Positions 36,003 through 44,472 of a stretch of 64,000 bases of DNA are shown here, piece after piece. A program made the position numbers and the translations under genes. The stretch comes from Pandoraea anapnoica (GTDB taxonomy: Bacteria; Pseudomonadota; Gammaproteobacteria; Burkholderiales; Burkholderiaceae): positions 248,001-312,000 of the forward strand of contig NZ_CABPSP010000003.1 in assembly GCF_902459765.1 (NCBI RefSeq). Direction: 5' to 3'. The notes beneath the pieces are model-generated. The model did not search any database. It was given only the letters and a program-made list of their open reading frames with translations, and had not been told where the DNA came from. How positions within the stretch are numbered: position 1 is the first letter of the stretch; every line of letters begins with the position of its first letter.

Positions 36003-38816
36003 TCACTGCGTCGGCGCGCACAACTCCGTGAGACTGGCGAGATCGCCACGTTGCGCGAGTTGATGGACGTGACGGGCGAAGACGTCGTACTGCGGGGCCT
36101 GTGTGCTGAGATCTCGCGACCAGTCCATCAGATCGGTAATCGCCCCCATCGCGATCAACTGACGGGCTTCCACCAGCCGCTCGCGCGGCGGACGCACCAT
36201 GGCGCGCTCCTGCTCCAATTCGCTGGCCGGTGCCTCGTCACGTTGCAGGTCGAGCAGACGCGCCAGCGTGTTGCGCAGGTCTGCCAGTTCGACGGGCTTG
36301 AGCAGACACGCGTCATAGCCGTGCTCGCTGCCTTCCCTCTCGCTGCCAGCGCCCGCGACTACTTGCGGCGACGCGGAGACGGCCAGCACCGGCACATCGG
36401 GCCAACGGCGGCGTGCGGCGCGTGTCACCGCCAGTCCGTCGGCGTTGGGCATCATGTGGTCCGTCAGTACGAGGTCCGGTTGCGGCGCTTCGGGATTGCC
36501 CAGCGCGGCGATGAGCGCCACGCCGTCGCCGAAGGTGCTCACGGTGAAGCCCAGACTGGCCAGTTCGTCATGCAGGAATTGACGGATTTCCGGGGAGTCT
36601 TCGGCGAGCCAGATGTGATACCCCGTGCCGTCGAGCGGCGGCAAGGCGTGCGTGGCCCCTGCGAACGATTGCGGCACGAGATCCGCTTCGCGCGCCACGC
36701 GCAGCGGTAAGGTGAACGTCACCTTCGTGCCGACGTCGGGCTGGCTGTCGATCACGATAGTGCCGTCCATGCGCTCGATCCATTGCCTGACGATGGCAAG
36801 TCCCAGCCCCACGCCGGGCAGACGCCGCGCGCGGTCGAGTCGGGCGAACGGCTCGAACACGCGCGGAAGGTCGTCCTTTGCGATGCCGCAGCCCGAGTCC
36901 TCCACGCCGAAGCTCACATGCACGATGTCTGCACGTGTTGCATCGGGGGTGGCGGACAGCGACAACGTGATCGTGCCGTCCGAGGTGTACTTCGCCGCGT
37001 TGTCGAGCAGATTGCCGAGCACCTGGCGCACCCGCTTGGCGTCGAAGGCGAGCAGCGGCGGCAGCGGCGCACGCACGTCGAGCAGGAAGGCGTTGTCGTG
37101 CTTGCGCGCGAGGCTCATGCCTTCGTGCGCCATGCCGTCGACGAACGCGTGCGTGTAGACGGGAGCGACGTGCAGCGCGTCGGCCGCGCCACCGCCCGCG
37201 TATTCGATCAGGTCGTTGACCATCGCGAGCATGTGATGCGCGCTGCGACGGATGATGCGGCCCCGGTCGGCATCTTCGCGTCCGCCCGATTGCACCAGAT
37301 CGGCAAAACCGATGATCGACGTGAGCGGCGTGCGCAGATCATGGCTGATGCGCGCGAGGAAGTCGCTCTTCGCGCTGTTGGCTTCGTCTGCGGCGATGAG
37401 GGCGGCTTGCAGTTCGCGCGTGCGCGTGTCGACGGCATTGGCCAGCCGCGCCTGTTCTTCGCGGCGCGTTTGCAGCACTTCGCGCTGTGCGGCGCGCTGC
37501 TCGCGAACGAGTTCGCGCGAGCGTCCGGCCACGATGATGGTGAGCATCAGCAGCACGGAGAAATTGGTGCTCCACGCCATCGCGGTGTTGGCGAGCCAGT
37601 CCTCCGGCAGCAGGCCGTTGATGATCGCCAGTCGCCAGAACAGAACGAGACAGCCGGGCGAGAACGAGAGCAGGCTCAGGCGTGCGTTCTTGGACCCGCG
37701 TCGCCAGCCGTCGGCCAGCGAGGCGACCCAGATCACGTTGAAGACGGTGAGCAGTTGCAGATGCATGAAGGCGGCCACACGGTGATCGCCGAACAGCACC
37801 CACAGCGCCATGAACCCCATGACGCCGATCATTGCGCGATAGACCCAGCGCCACAGTGCCACTCGCTCAAGGCCCGTGAAGATCATCAACATCGCAGTGA
37901 ATACGCCGGCGGTCAGCGTCGAGAAGAAGCTCGGCGCGCGCACGATGAACTCGCCGCCCTGCGGCAGGAAATAGCGATACAGGAAGCCCTGGAACGCCAT
38001 GTCCTGCGCTACCTGCGTGATGGTCGTGAGCGCGAGCAGCACGAACACCGGATCGCGGCGGGCGATGCCCAGCACGAACGCATAGAGCGCGATGGAGATC
38101 ATCGAACCGGCGAGCAGCATGGCAATCATGGCGTTGCGCGATTCGGACTGACGGAAGTCGTCCGGTTGCCAGAACTGCGGCACGATGCTCACCGACGAGC
38201 GGGTCTCCACGCGCACGAGAAACGTAAGCCGTTCCCCCGGAAGGAGCGTGATCGGGAAGACCGACGTTTCGGACACGATAGGGTGTTGATCGAGCGGCAC
38301 GGTGTGCCCGGCACGCCACGTGTGGGCAGGCTGTTTCGCACCGAACGGCATCGCGTAGAAGCGCACATCCTCCAGTCGCACGATGCCGACGCTCAACCAC
38401 CGCGTGACGGGTTCGTTACTCGGATTCGAGACGTTGCCGGTGAGCCAGAACGCCGAGCGGCTGTAGCCCGCATTGAGCATGCTTGGCACGACATCACGCC
38501 AGCCGGGTGCAGCGAGTGCCTGCGTGGCATCGAGGCGTCGGGTCGGGTCTTCGAGCAGGCGTAGCTGCCTGTCGAGCTTGAGCGGTGACGGCGCGTGGGC
38601 GAGATCGATGAACTTCGGGATGGTCTGAGCGGCGGCAGGTGCGACGTTCGTGGCAGTGGCGGCTATAGCGGCGGCCGCCGTGCCCGGCAGGCAGAATGCC
38701 ACGACCAGCAAGACGAGTGCAACGAACGTGAGCGCGATGCGCGTCAACCCGACGCAAGGGAGCGAGGAGGACCGGCGCGTCACGTGCGCCGATAAGTCCG
38801 ACGGCGCAGTGCTCAT
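36003..38816 (-). CDS. Hybrid sensor histidine kinase with 7TMR-DISM sensor
   Basis: 937 aa. Signal/anchor segment about 25-50; an extracytoplasmic 7TMR-DISM-type extracellular domain about 65-220 (WLTGNVSNPSNEPVTRWLSVGIVRLEDVRFY); seven membrane helices about 228-430; a coiled segment about 435-480. HisKA follows with His492 (ISHDLRTPLTSI), then HATPase with N box Asn606 (NLLDNAAKY) and DSGCGI at 640-645, and a receiver domain about 734-850 with phospho-acceptor Asp786 (LVLTDHMMP). The C-terminal ~85 residues are helical, possibly a small Hpt-like end, but no clear Hpt motif. It starts within the stop of the REC-AraC gene (ATGA), so the pair is one two-component system. Confidence 0.93.
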   Translation of the reverse strand: MSTAPSDLSAHVTRRSSSLPCVGLTRIALTFVALVLLVVAFCLPGTAAAAIAATATNVAPAAAQTIPKFIDLAHAPSPLKLDRQLRLLEDPTRRLDATQALAAPGWRDVVPSMLNAGYSRSAFWLTGNVSNPSNEPVTRWLSVGIVRLEDVRFYAMPFGAKQPAHTWRAGHTVPLDQHPIVSETSVFPITLLPGERLTFLVRVETRSSVSIVPQFWQPDDFRQSESRNAMIAMLLAGSMISIALYAFVLGIARRDPVFVLLALTTITQVAQDMAFQGFLYRYFLPQGGEFIVRAPSFFSTLTAGVFTAMLMIFTGLERVALWRWVYRAMIGVMGFMALWVLFGDHRVAAFMHLQLLTVFNVIWVASLADGWRRGSKNARLSLLSFSPGCLVLFWRLAIINGLLPEDWLANTAMAWSTNFSVLLMLTIIVAGRSRELVREQRAAQREVLQTRREEQARLANAVDTRTRELQAALIAADEANSAKSDFLARISHDLRTPLTSIIGFADLVQSGGREDADRGRIIRRSAHHMLAMVNDLIEYAGGGAADALHVAPVYTHAFVDGMAHEGMSLARKHDNAFLLDVRAPLPPLLAFDAKRVRQVLGNLLDNAAKYTSDGTITLSLSATPDATRADIVHVSFGVEDSGCGIAKDDLPRVFEPFARLDRARRLPGVGLGLAIVRQWIERMDGTIVIDSQPDVGTKVTFTLPLRVAREADLVPQSFAGATHALPPLDGTGYHIWLAEDSPEIRQFLHDELASLGFTVSTFGDGVALIAALGNPEAPQPDLVLTDHMMPNADGLAVTRAARRRWPDVPVLAVSASPQVVAGAGSEREGSEHGYDACLLKPVELADLRNTLARLLDLQRDEAPASELEQERAMVRPPRERLVEARQLIAMGAITDLMDWSRDLSTQAPQYDVFARHVHQLAQRGDLASLTELCAPTQ

Positions 38817-39775
38817 GCCTGCGTCGATCCCGAATTGTCGGGGGCGACATACGTCTGCGCGCCCTGTTCGCGGAACCCGCTGGGCGGCATGCCGAAGCGC
38901 TCGCGGAACGCGGTAGCGAAGTTGGCGGCGCTGGCGAAACCCACGGCGCTCGCAATGTCCTGCACGTCAAGCGACGTCTCTGAGAGCAGGCGTCGGGCTT
39001 CCTTCATGCGTTCTTCGCGCAGGAAGTCGAACACCGTCACGCCGACACAGCGGCGGAACGCGAGATTGAGACGGCGCGTGTTCGTGCCGACGGCGCTCGC
39101 CAGACCGGCCAGTTCGGGCGTCGTGCCGAGCTGGTCGAGCAGCAGTGCACGCGTGGCGCGAAACAGCACGGCGTCCAGCGTGTGGGCCTGCACAGGCAAA
39201 GGCATGGGCTTGTCGGTGTCGGTCGCAGTGGTGACGGTGGCCGTCGGCGCTGCGCCATGGACGGGCGCAGACGACGTCGTCTTCAGATGGATCGACAGCC
39301 GCAGCCGGACTTCTTCGAAATCGTACGGTTTGGTGACGTAATCGACCGCGCCGGCCGACAGGCCTGCGACACGCTCGCCGGGCAAGGCGGCCGCCGTCAG
39401 AAAGATGAGCGGGATGTGCCGGGTGCCAGGGTCGGCCTTGAGCAGGCGACACGCGCCCAGACCGTCACAAACCGGCATGCGGATGTCCATGAGGATCAGG
39501 TCGGGCTGCACGGTGCGCGCTTTGGTGTAACCGTCGCGTCCGTCTTGTGCGATGTAGACCCGGCAGCCTTGCTGGCTGAGGAAGTCCATCAGCAGCATGC
39601 GGTCTTCCTGATTGTCGTCGACGACTAGTACGCGCACACCCGACAGCTGACGGGCATGCGGCGACGCAGGCCATGCGCCGCTCTGACGCGGGGCTGCCGT
39701 CGCCACAGCAGCAGGCGTGGCGGACGTGGCAGACGACTGCGGGGGCAGGTGACGATCGCTCATGATGGTCGCCAT
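38813..39775 (-). CDS. Response regulator with receiver and AraC-type DNA-binding domains
   Basis: 320 aa from the ATG at 39773-39775 (Met5, at 39763, is an alternative). REC domain about 40-160: VRVLVVDDNQEDRMLLMDFL, phosphorylatable Asp in LILMDIRMP, and FLTAAALPGERVAGLSAGAVDYVTKPY. An AraC HTH lies about 230-305 (MKEARRLLSETSLDVQDIASAVGFASAANFATAFRERFG). The order REC then AraC is known in hybrid two-component systems that control metabolism or virulence. Its stop overlaps the start of the kinase gene, giving coupled translation. Confidence 0.92.
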   Translation of the reverse strand: MATIMSDRHLPPQSSATSATPAAVATAAPRQSGAWPASPHARQLSGVRVLVVDDNQEDRMLLMDFLSQQGCRVYIAQDGRDGYTKARTVQPDLILMDIRMPVCDGLGACRLLKADPGTRHIPLIFLTAAALPGERVAGLSAGAVDYVTKPYDFEEVRLRLSIHLKTTSSAPVHGAAPTATVTTATDTDKPMPLPVQAHTLDAVLFRATRALLLDQLGTTPELAGLASAVGTNTRRLNLAFRRCVGVTVFDFLREERMKEARRLLSETSLDVQDIASAVGFASAANFATAFRERFGMPPSGFREQGAQTYVAPDNSGSTQA

Positions 39776-40034
39776 TCTTTCACATTCGTCTGAACGCGCC
39801 GCACCGATCCGGGGCGAATATCGGCGCGCGGGAAATAAATTTCCGTCGGGCAAACGAGAGATGCCGTCGGGCAAAGGTGAAGTCATGGCGCGCCGTACCG
39901 GCTCAGGTAAGGTCAACCGTCGGGTTCGCAGCGGCGGACGACCGGCGTGTAGGTGATCGGGGGGTCGTCTGCCGCTGGCGTGTGCCGCAGGGCGAGCCCG
40001 GCCCCCCGGGGGGGCGCCGGTGCAGGTCGGAGAC

Positions 40035-41336
40035 TTACTCGGGTGCCGTCCAGACCACGTTCGCGCCGACCGAGCACAGATTCTCGACGAAGCGCGGGTG
40101 GGCGCGGCGGATCGGCTGCGCGTTCTTGATGGTCGACTGACCGTCGATGCTCGCCGCCACCATCAGCAGGGCAATCGCCACGCGAATGATGTATGGGCTT
40201 TCCACGACGGCGGGCGACAGCGGCACGCCGCCAAACGTGATCAGCCGGTGCGGGTCGGACTGGAACACGTGCGCGCCGAACTTCGACAGCTCCGTCGACC
40301 AGCCCATCGCGCCGTCATACACCTTGTTCCAGAACATCGCGCTGCCTTCGGCCTTCACGCCCAGTGCGATGAAGATCGGCAGCAGATCGACCGGGAAGTA
40401 CGGCCACGGGGCCGCTTCTACCTTCGTCAGAATGTTCTGCGTGAACGGGGTCTGCACCTTGAGCTTGCCCTGCGCCGTGGCCGTCGACCAGCCGTCGCGG
40501 TGCTCGACCTTAATGCCGAACTTCGCAAACGTGCGGTCGATCAGCGGGAATTGATCGGGGGCCGTGTTCTTGACCGTGATCTCACCGCCGGTGATCGCGC
40601 CGAGCGCGAGGAACGTGGTGATTTCGTGGAAGTCCTCGGCGAAGCGGAATTCGCCGCCGCCGAAGCGCTCGACGCCCTCAATCGCCAACTGCGAAGTGCC
40701 GACGCCTTCGATGGGCACGCCCAGCATCTGCATGAAGCGGCAGAACTCCTGCACGTGCGGCTCGGACGCGGCGTTGTTCAGTTGGGAGCGTCCCTTCGCG
40801 GTGGCGGCGCAAAGCACGAAGTTCTCGGTGGTCGTCACCGAGGCGTAGTCGAGCCAGTGATGGATCGCGGGGCGGGCATCGTCCGCGTGAATCAGCAGCG
40901 AGCCGGCGGTGCGCTCGACACGTCCGCCAAAATGACGCAGCACTTCGATGTGCGGATCGATCTCGCGCACGCCGAGCGTGCAGCCCTTGATGTTGTCCTC
41001 GATGCGCGCGACGCCGAAACGCGCGAGCAGCGGCGGCACCAGCATGATCGACGAGCGCATCTCTTCGGGCAGATGGTCGGTGCGCGGATCGAACTTCGTA
41101 TTGAGGTGGTGGACGTCGAGAATGCCGGCGTCGAAATCGACGCTCACGTCGCTGCCGAGCTGACGGAAGATGTCGAGAATCTTGCGGACGTCGGTGATCT
41201 CGGGCACCCCGATCAGGCGCACAGGCTGGTCGGTCAGCAGCGTGGCGCATAGCACCGGGAGAACGGCATTCTTGTTGGCGGAGGGCGTGATGCGGCCGCG
41301 TAGCGGCTGGCCGCCGTGGACTACCAGATGGGACAT
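40035..41336 (-). CDS. murA: MurA-like UDP-N-acetylglucosamine 1-carboxyvinyltransferase
   Basis: 433 aa. MurA adds enolpyruvate from PEP to UDP-GlcNAc, the first committed peptidoglycan step, in the cytoplasm. The EPT fold is intact: SANKNAVLPVL (Lys22 equivalent), catalytic Cys119 in GCTLGVREID with the downstream Arg124 at the same spacing as Cys115-Arg120 in E. coli, and the aspartate in FPVDLLPIF (Asp305 equivalent). The loop differs from the usual GCAIGARPVD, and the gene is not next to other mur, isp or his genes, so this is probably a second, divergent MurA. Fosfomycin should still alkylate it because the cysteine is kept. Single-gene unit. Confidence 0.88.
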   Translation of the reverse strand: MSHLVVHGGQPLRGRITPSANKNAVLPVLCATLLTDQPVRLIGVPEITDVRKILDIFRQLGSDVSVDFDAGILDVHHLNTKFDPRTDHLPEEMRSSIMLVPPLLARFGVARIEDNIKGCTLGVREIDPHIEVLRHFGGRVERTAGSLLIHADDARPAIHHWLDYASVTTTENFVLCAATAKGRSQLNNAASEPHVQEFCRFMQMLGVPIEGVGTSQLAIEGVERFGGGEFRFAEDFHEITTFLALGAITGGEITVKNTAPDQFPLIDRTFAKFGIKVEHRDGWSTATAQGKLKVQTPFTQNILTKVEAAPWPYFPVDLLPIFIALGVKAEGSAMFWNKVYDGAMGWSTELSKFGAHVFQSDPHRLITFGGVPLSPAVVESPYIIRVAIALLMVAASIDGQSTIKNAQPIRRAHPRFVENLCSVGANVVWTAPE

Positions 41337-41547
41337 GGGCTTCCTTCGGGCTTGGTGCCTTAGTACGTTCGAGCGGGGGGCGAAGTTGGCAGGCGGGCCG
41401 CAGGCCCGTCGCGATCAGGCGCAATATACCCCCGAATCGCGCGTGTGTGCCACGCGACCCCCAAGGCGTGGTGGGATTGCCGCGCTGCCCCGAGTCCCTT
41501 GACGGGCGAGGTTGTCGGTGTCGGGGACGCCTCGGTTTTACGCCCGG

Positions 41548-42369
41548 TCAGGACACCGCGCCCGCGAACGCTTCGGCGAAGATCGCGCGGAAGTCCGGCG
41601 TCTCGGCGGCCGCAGCCCGCGTGAGCACCCGCGCTTCGAGTTCGTCGAGGTGCGCGGCCGCCAGCGAGATGGCCGCCTGCGTCTTGCCGTCACGTAACTG
41701 GCTCACGAGCTGCGCGTGTTCGGTGGGCGCGCAATGCATGAATTCCGCCGGGTCGTACAGCGCCTTGTATAGCTCCGTCTTGGCGACGAGCTGGTGCGCG
41801 AACGCGTCGAGTTCCACGCTGTCGGCCATGCCGATCAGCTTCAGATGAAACTCACCGGCGAGTCGGATCGAGCGCTCATGCGTGCCTTCGGCGTGCGAGC
41901 GCGCTTCGGTCTCGACATGGGCATCGAGTGCCGCGAGCTGCGCGTCGCTCAATCGGCCGCAGATGCTTGCGATCACACCGGTTTCCAGCACGCGTCGCGC
42001 CCGGTAGGTCTGACGAATGTCGTCGAGCGAGGGTTGCGGCACGAACGCGCCGCGATTGGGTTCGAGTACCAGCTTGCCCTCGAAGCCAAGCCGCGCGAGC
42101 ACCTTGCGCACTGCGCCGCGCGTGCAATCGAGCGCCTGCGCCAGATTGCGTTCGCGCAGCGGCATCCCCGGCCGGAGCTTGCCCGAGAGCAACGCCTGCG
42201 AAATCGCGGCGTACACGCGGGCCTCGATCTGCTGACCTGCGCTGCCCGGCGCGCCGTCTCCCTCGACGTCGACCGCTGCCGGGTCCGGCCCTGTGATGGG
42301 GGCGGCCTGTACGCGGAGTGCGTCGTCAGACGCGGCGGTGGACGAGGGCGGTGCTGCGGTGCGGCTCAA
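41548..42369 (-). CDS. GntR-family (FCD type) transcriptional regulator
   Basis: 273 aa from a TTG at 42367-42369; AGGAGATC seven nt upstream makes it far better than the earlier in-frame codons. N-terminal Ala/Pro-rich tail of about 35 residues, winged HTH about 45-110 (ARVYAAISQALLSGKLRPGMPLRERNLAQALDCTRGAVRKVLARL), then an FCD helical effector domain (about 120-255: YRARRVLETGVIASICGRL, HLKLIGMADSVELD, HAQLVSQLRDG). FCD proteins sense small carboxylic acids or nucleobase-related metabolites, often with a bound metal. It is divergent from the DUF3311-symporter-amidohydrolase-MFS operon and is its likely repressor. Confidence 0.9.
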   Translation of the reverse strand: MSRTAAPPSSTAASDDALRVQAAPITGPDPAAVDVEGDGAPGSAGQQIEARVYAAISQALLSGKLRPGMPLRERNLAQALDCTRGAVRKVLARLGFEGKLVLEPNRGAFVPQPSLDDIRQTYRARRVLETGVIASICGRLSDAQLAALDAHVETEARSHAEGTHERSIRLAGEFHLKLIGMADSVELDAFAHQLVAKTELYKALYDPAEFMHCAPTEHAQLVSQLRDGKTQAAISLAAAHLDELEARVLTRAAAAETPDFRAIFAEAFAGAVS

Positions 42370-42579
42370 GCCTGATCTCCTGAAATTTGACGCTTCGCAT
42401 GAAAGTGCGTGGGCGTGGAGCGAATTGTACCTGCCGCCCCGGGCCATCCGATATGGCGTGACATCGCCTGTCGACACCCACCTTCCCACGATGCCCATCC
42501 TCCGGAAAACCCTAGGTTTCGACCGTCGGGGCTGCGCGACCTTGCATTTCGGAAAATCGTTACCGATAATGGTCAACAA

Positions 42580-42595
42580 AAATGGTTAACCATTT
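42580..42595. promoter_or_regulatory. Perfect 16-bp palindrome, probable GntR operator
   Basis: AAATGGTTAACCATTT, with the core TGGTTAACCA, matches the GntR/FCD operator style (TGGT-n-ACCA). A similar half-site TGGTCAAC lies at 42570-42577, and an ATGGC-AAATC-GCCAT repeat begins at 42616. All lie in the 373-bp gap between the regulator and the operon it faces. Confidence 0.7.
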
Positions 42596-42742
42596 ATTGT
42601 TGTTTGGTTGATGATATGGCAAATCGCCATGTTGTGCCATTGACCCTGACGGCGACGACATGGGCAAAACCAACGAACGCATCAGGCCGCCGAGATTGCA
42701 AACGAGCGGCCGCCTTATGAATCCTTTGGGTCTGGAGACGTC

Positions 42743-42991
42743 ATGAAACCCGTACATTGCCTGGCTGCGCTTCCCATCGCAGCCTTTTACAGCGGCGGCT
42801 GGCTTGCCGAACACGTGGGTACCCGGCTGGCCGGGCTGCCTTTTCTGATGACGTGGAACATCGTGTGGCTGTTGCTCACGTCGGTGGTCATGCTCGTGAT
42901 GTTCCGCTTCGACGGTTCGCGCGATGCGGCCCAGCGCACCGCGCAACAGGCCTCGGGCGAGCGCCGCGACCACGACGGAGCCGCATCATGA
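42743..42991 (+). CDS. DUF3311 small membrane protein, partner of the symporter
   Basis: 82 aa. Two hydrophobic helices (CLAALPIAAFYSGGWLAEHVG and GLPFLMTWNIVWLLLTSVVMLVMFRF), then a short polar tail. The PFLMTWNIVW element marks DUF3311, which is found almost always just upstream of a sodium:solute symporter; it may be a small subunit or chaperone for it. The stop codon overlaps the symporter start (ATGA), supporting co-translation. First gene of the GntR-controlled operon. Confidence 0.88.
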   Translation: MKPVHCLAALPIAAFYSGGWLAEHVGTRLAGLPFLMTWNIVWLLLTSVVMLVMFRFDGSRDAAQRTAQQASGERRDHDGAAS

Positions 42992-44472
42992 ACGCCGCGC
43001 TTGCCGTCATCGCGGCGTTTCTGGCTTTTGCGCTTTTCGTGGGGTTGCGCGCACGTCGCGGACGCACGATGAGCCTCGAACAATGGGCGGTGGGCGGTCG
43101 TGGCTTCGGCACGCTGCTTGTGTTCCTGCTGATGGCCGGTGAAGCCTTTTCGACGTTCACGTTTCTGGGCGCGAGCGGGTGGGCGTACAGCAAGGGACCG
43201 CCCGCGTTTTACATCCTCGCCTACGGGGCGCTTGCGTACCTGCTCGGCTACTGGATGTTGCCCGCAGCGTGGCGTCATGCGACAAAGCACAACTGCGTGT
43301 CGTTCTCCGACTTCTTCGCCACGGCGTACCGGTCACGGGCGCTGGGCGTGGTGGTGTCGCTGGTGGCCGTGCTGGGCATGAGCGCGTTGCTTATCATTCA
43401 ACTGCGCGGGCTGGGCATCATCGTGTCCGAAGCGTCGTACGGCACGATTCCCCCGGCCGTGGCGATCTGGTGCGGCGCTATTGCGATGGTGGTCTATATC
43501 ACCGTGTCGGGCATTCATGGCTCGGCGAGCATCGCGATTTATAAGGACATCCTGATCCTCGTGATCGCGATCTTCCTTGGCATCTATCTGCCGCTGCATT
43601 ACTTCGGCGGCTTTGGCGAGATGTTCGACCGCATCGAGGCCGCGCGTCCGGGCTTCCTGCAGATGCCCACGAGCGGGCTGACGCTGTCCTGGTACAACTC
43701 GACGATCTTGCTCACGTCGCTTGGCTACTACCTGTATCCGTACGTCTTCACGTCGGTGTATGCGGCGAAGACAGAGAGCGCCGTGCGCAAGAATACGATT
43801 CTGATGCCGCTATATCAGATGGTCATTGCGTTCATGTTCTTCGTCGGCTTCGCGGCCATTCTGCAAGTGCCGGGACTGACCGGTGCGGACTCGGATCTGG
43901 CGTTGCTGCGCATCGTCAAGCAGACGTTCTCGCCGTGGTTCGTCGGCGTGATCGGCGGGGTGGGGGTGTTGACCGCGCTGGTGCCCGGTTCGATGATCTT
44001 GCTCAATGCGTCGACGCTGATTGCCAAGAACATTTATCGCGACGGTTTCGCGCCGCAGGCGAGCGAAGCGATGGTCGGCAAGCTCGCCAAGCGCGTGCTG
44101 CCGGTCTTCGGTCTGGTGGCCGTGTTCTTCGTGCTGCGTGGCGGCGCGACGTTCGTGGCATTGGCGCTGTTTGCATCGAGCCTGCTCACGCAGTTGTTCC
44201 CGTCGTTCGTGGCGAGTTTGCTGCCGCGTCCGTTCGGCAACAAGTACGGCGCGTTTGCAGGGATCGGCGCGGGCGCGCTCGTCTTGCTGGCGGCCGTCGG
44301 GTTCGACGTCACGCTGCGCATGTTGCCCGGCGCGTCGGATACCGTGGCGTCGATCAACATGGGGCTGGTGGCGCTGGCAGTGAACGCGGTGACGTTCGTC
44401 ACGGTGAGCATGCTGACGCGCGCCCGGAATGTTGACGGCGAGGCCGAAGCAGGACTCTTGAGGAAAGTATGA
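42988..44472 (+). CDS. Sodium:solute symporter (SSS family)
   Basis: 494 aa from the ATG at 42988, which overlaps the DUF3311 stop; the frame reaches back further but only as a shadow. About thirteen membrane segments of the LeuT-fold SSS family: EQWAVGGRGFGTLLVFLLMAGEAFSTFTFLGASGWAYSKG, YILAYGALAYLLGYWMLPAAW, GLGIIVSEASYG. This branch (with DUF3311) imports monocarboxylates, amino acids or nucleobase-type compounds using Na+. The neighbouring amidohydrolase suggests a heterocyclic or amide substrate. Its stop overlaps the next start by 4 nt. Confidence 0.9.
   Translation: MNAALAVIAAFLAFALFVGLRARRGRTMSLEQWAVGGRGFGTLLVFLLMAGEAFSTFTFLGASGWAYSKGPPAFYILAYGALAYLLGYWMLPAAWRHATKHNCVSFSDFFATAYRSRALGVVVSLVAVLGMSALLIIQLRGLGIIVSEASYGTIPPAVAIWCGAIAMVVYITVSGIHGSASIAIYKDILILVIAIFLGIYLPLHYFGGFGEMFDRIEAARPGFLQMPTSGLTLSWYNSTILLTSLGYYLYPYVFTSVYAAKTESAVRKNTILMPLYQMVIAFMFFVGFAAILQVPGLTGADSDLALLRIVKQTFSPWFVGVIGGVGVLTALVPGSMILLNASTLIAKNIYRDGFAPQASEAMVGKLAKRVLPVFGLVAVFFVLRGGATFVALALFASSLLTQLFPSFVASLLPRPFGNKYGAFAGIGAGALVLLAAVGFDVTLRMLPGASDTVASINMGLVALAVNAVTFVTVSMLTRARNVDGEAEAGLLRKV

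Noticed and set aside
36783-38564. 593-codon plus-strand frame
   Set aside because: It is antisense to the hybrid histidine kinase; no domain pattern.
42757-42987. In-frame extension upstream of the sodium:solute symporter
   Set aside because: This part overlaps the DUF3311 gene in another frame and is Arg-rich; the ATGA overlap marks the true start at 42988.
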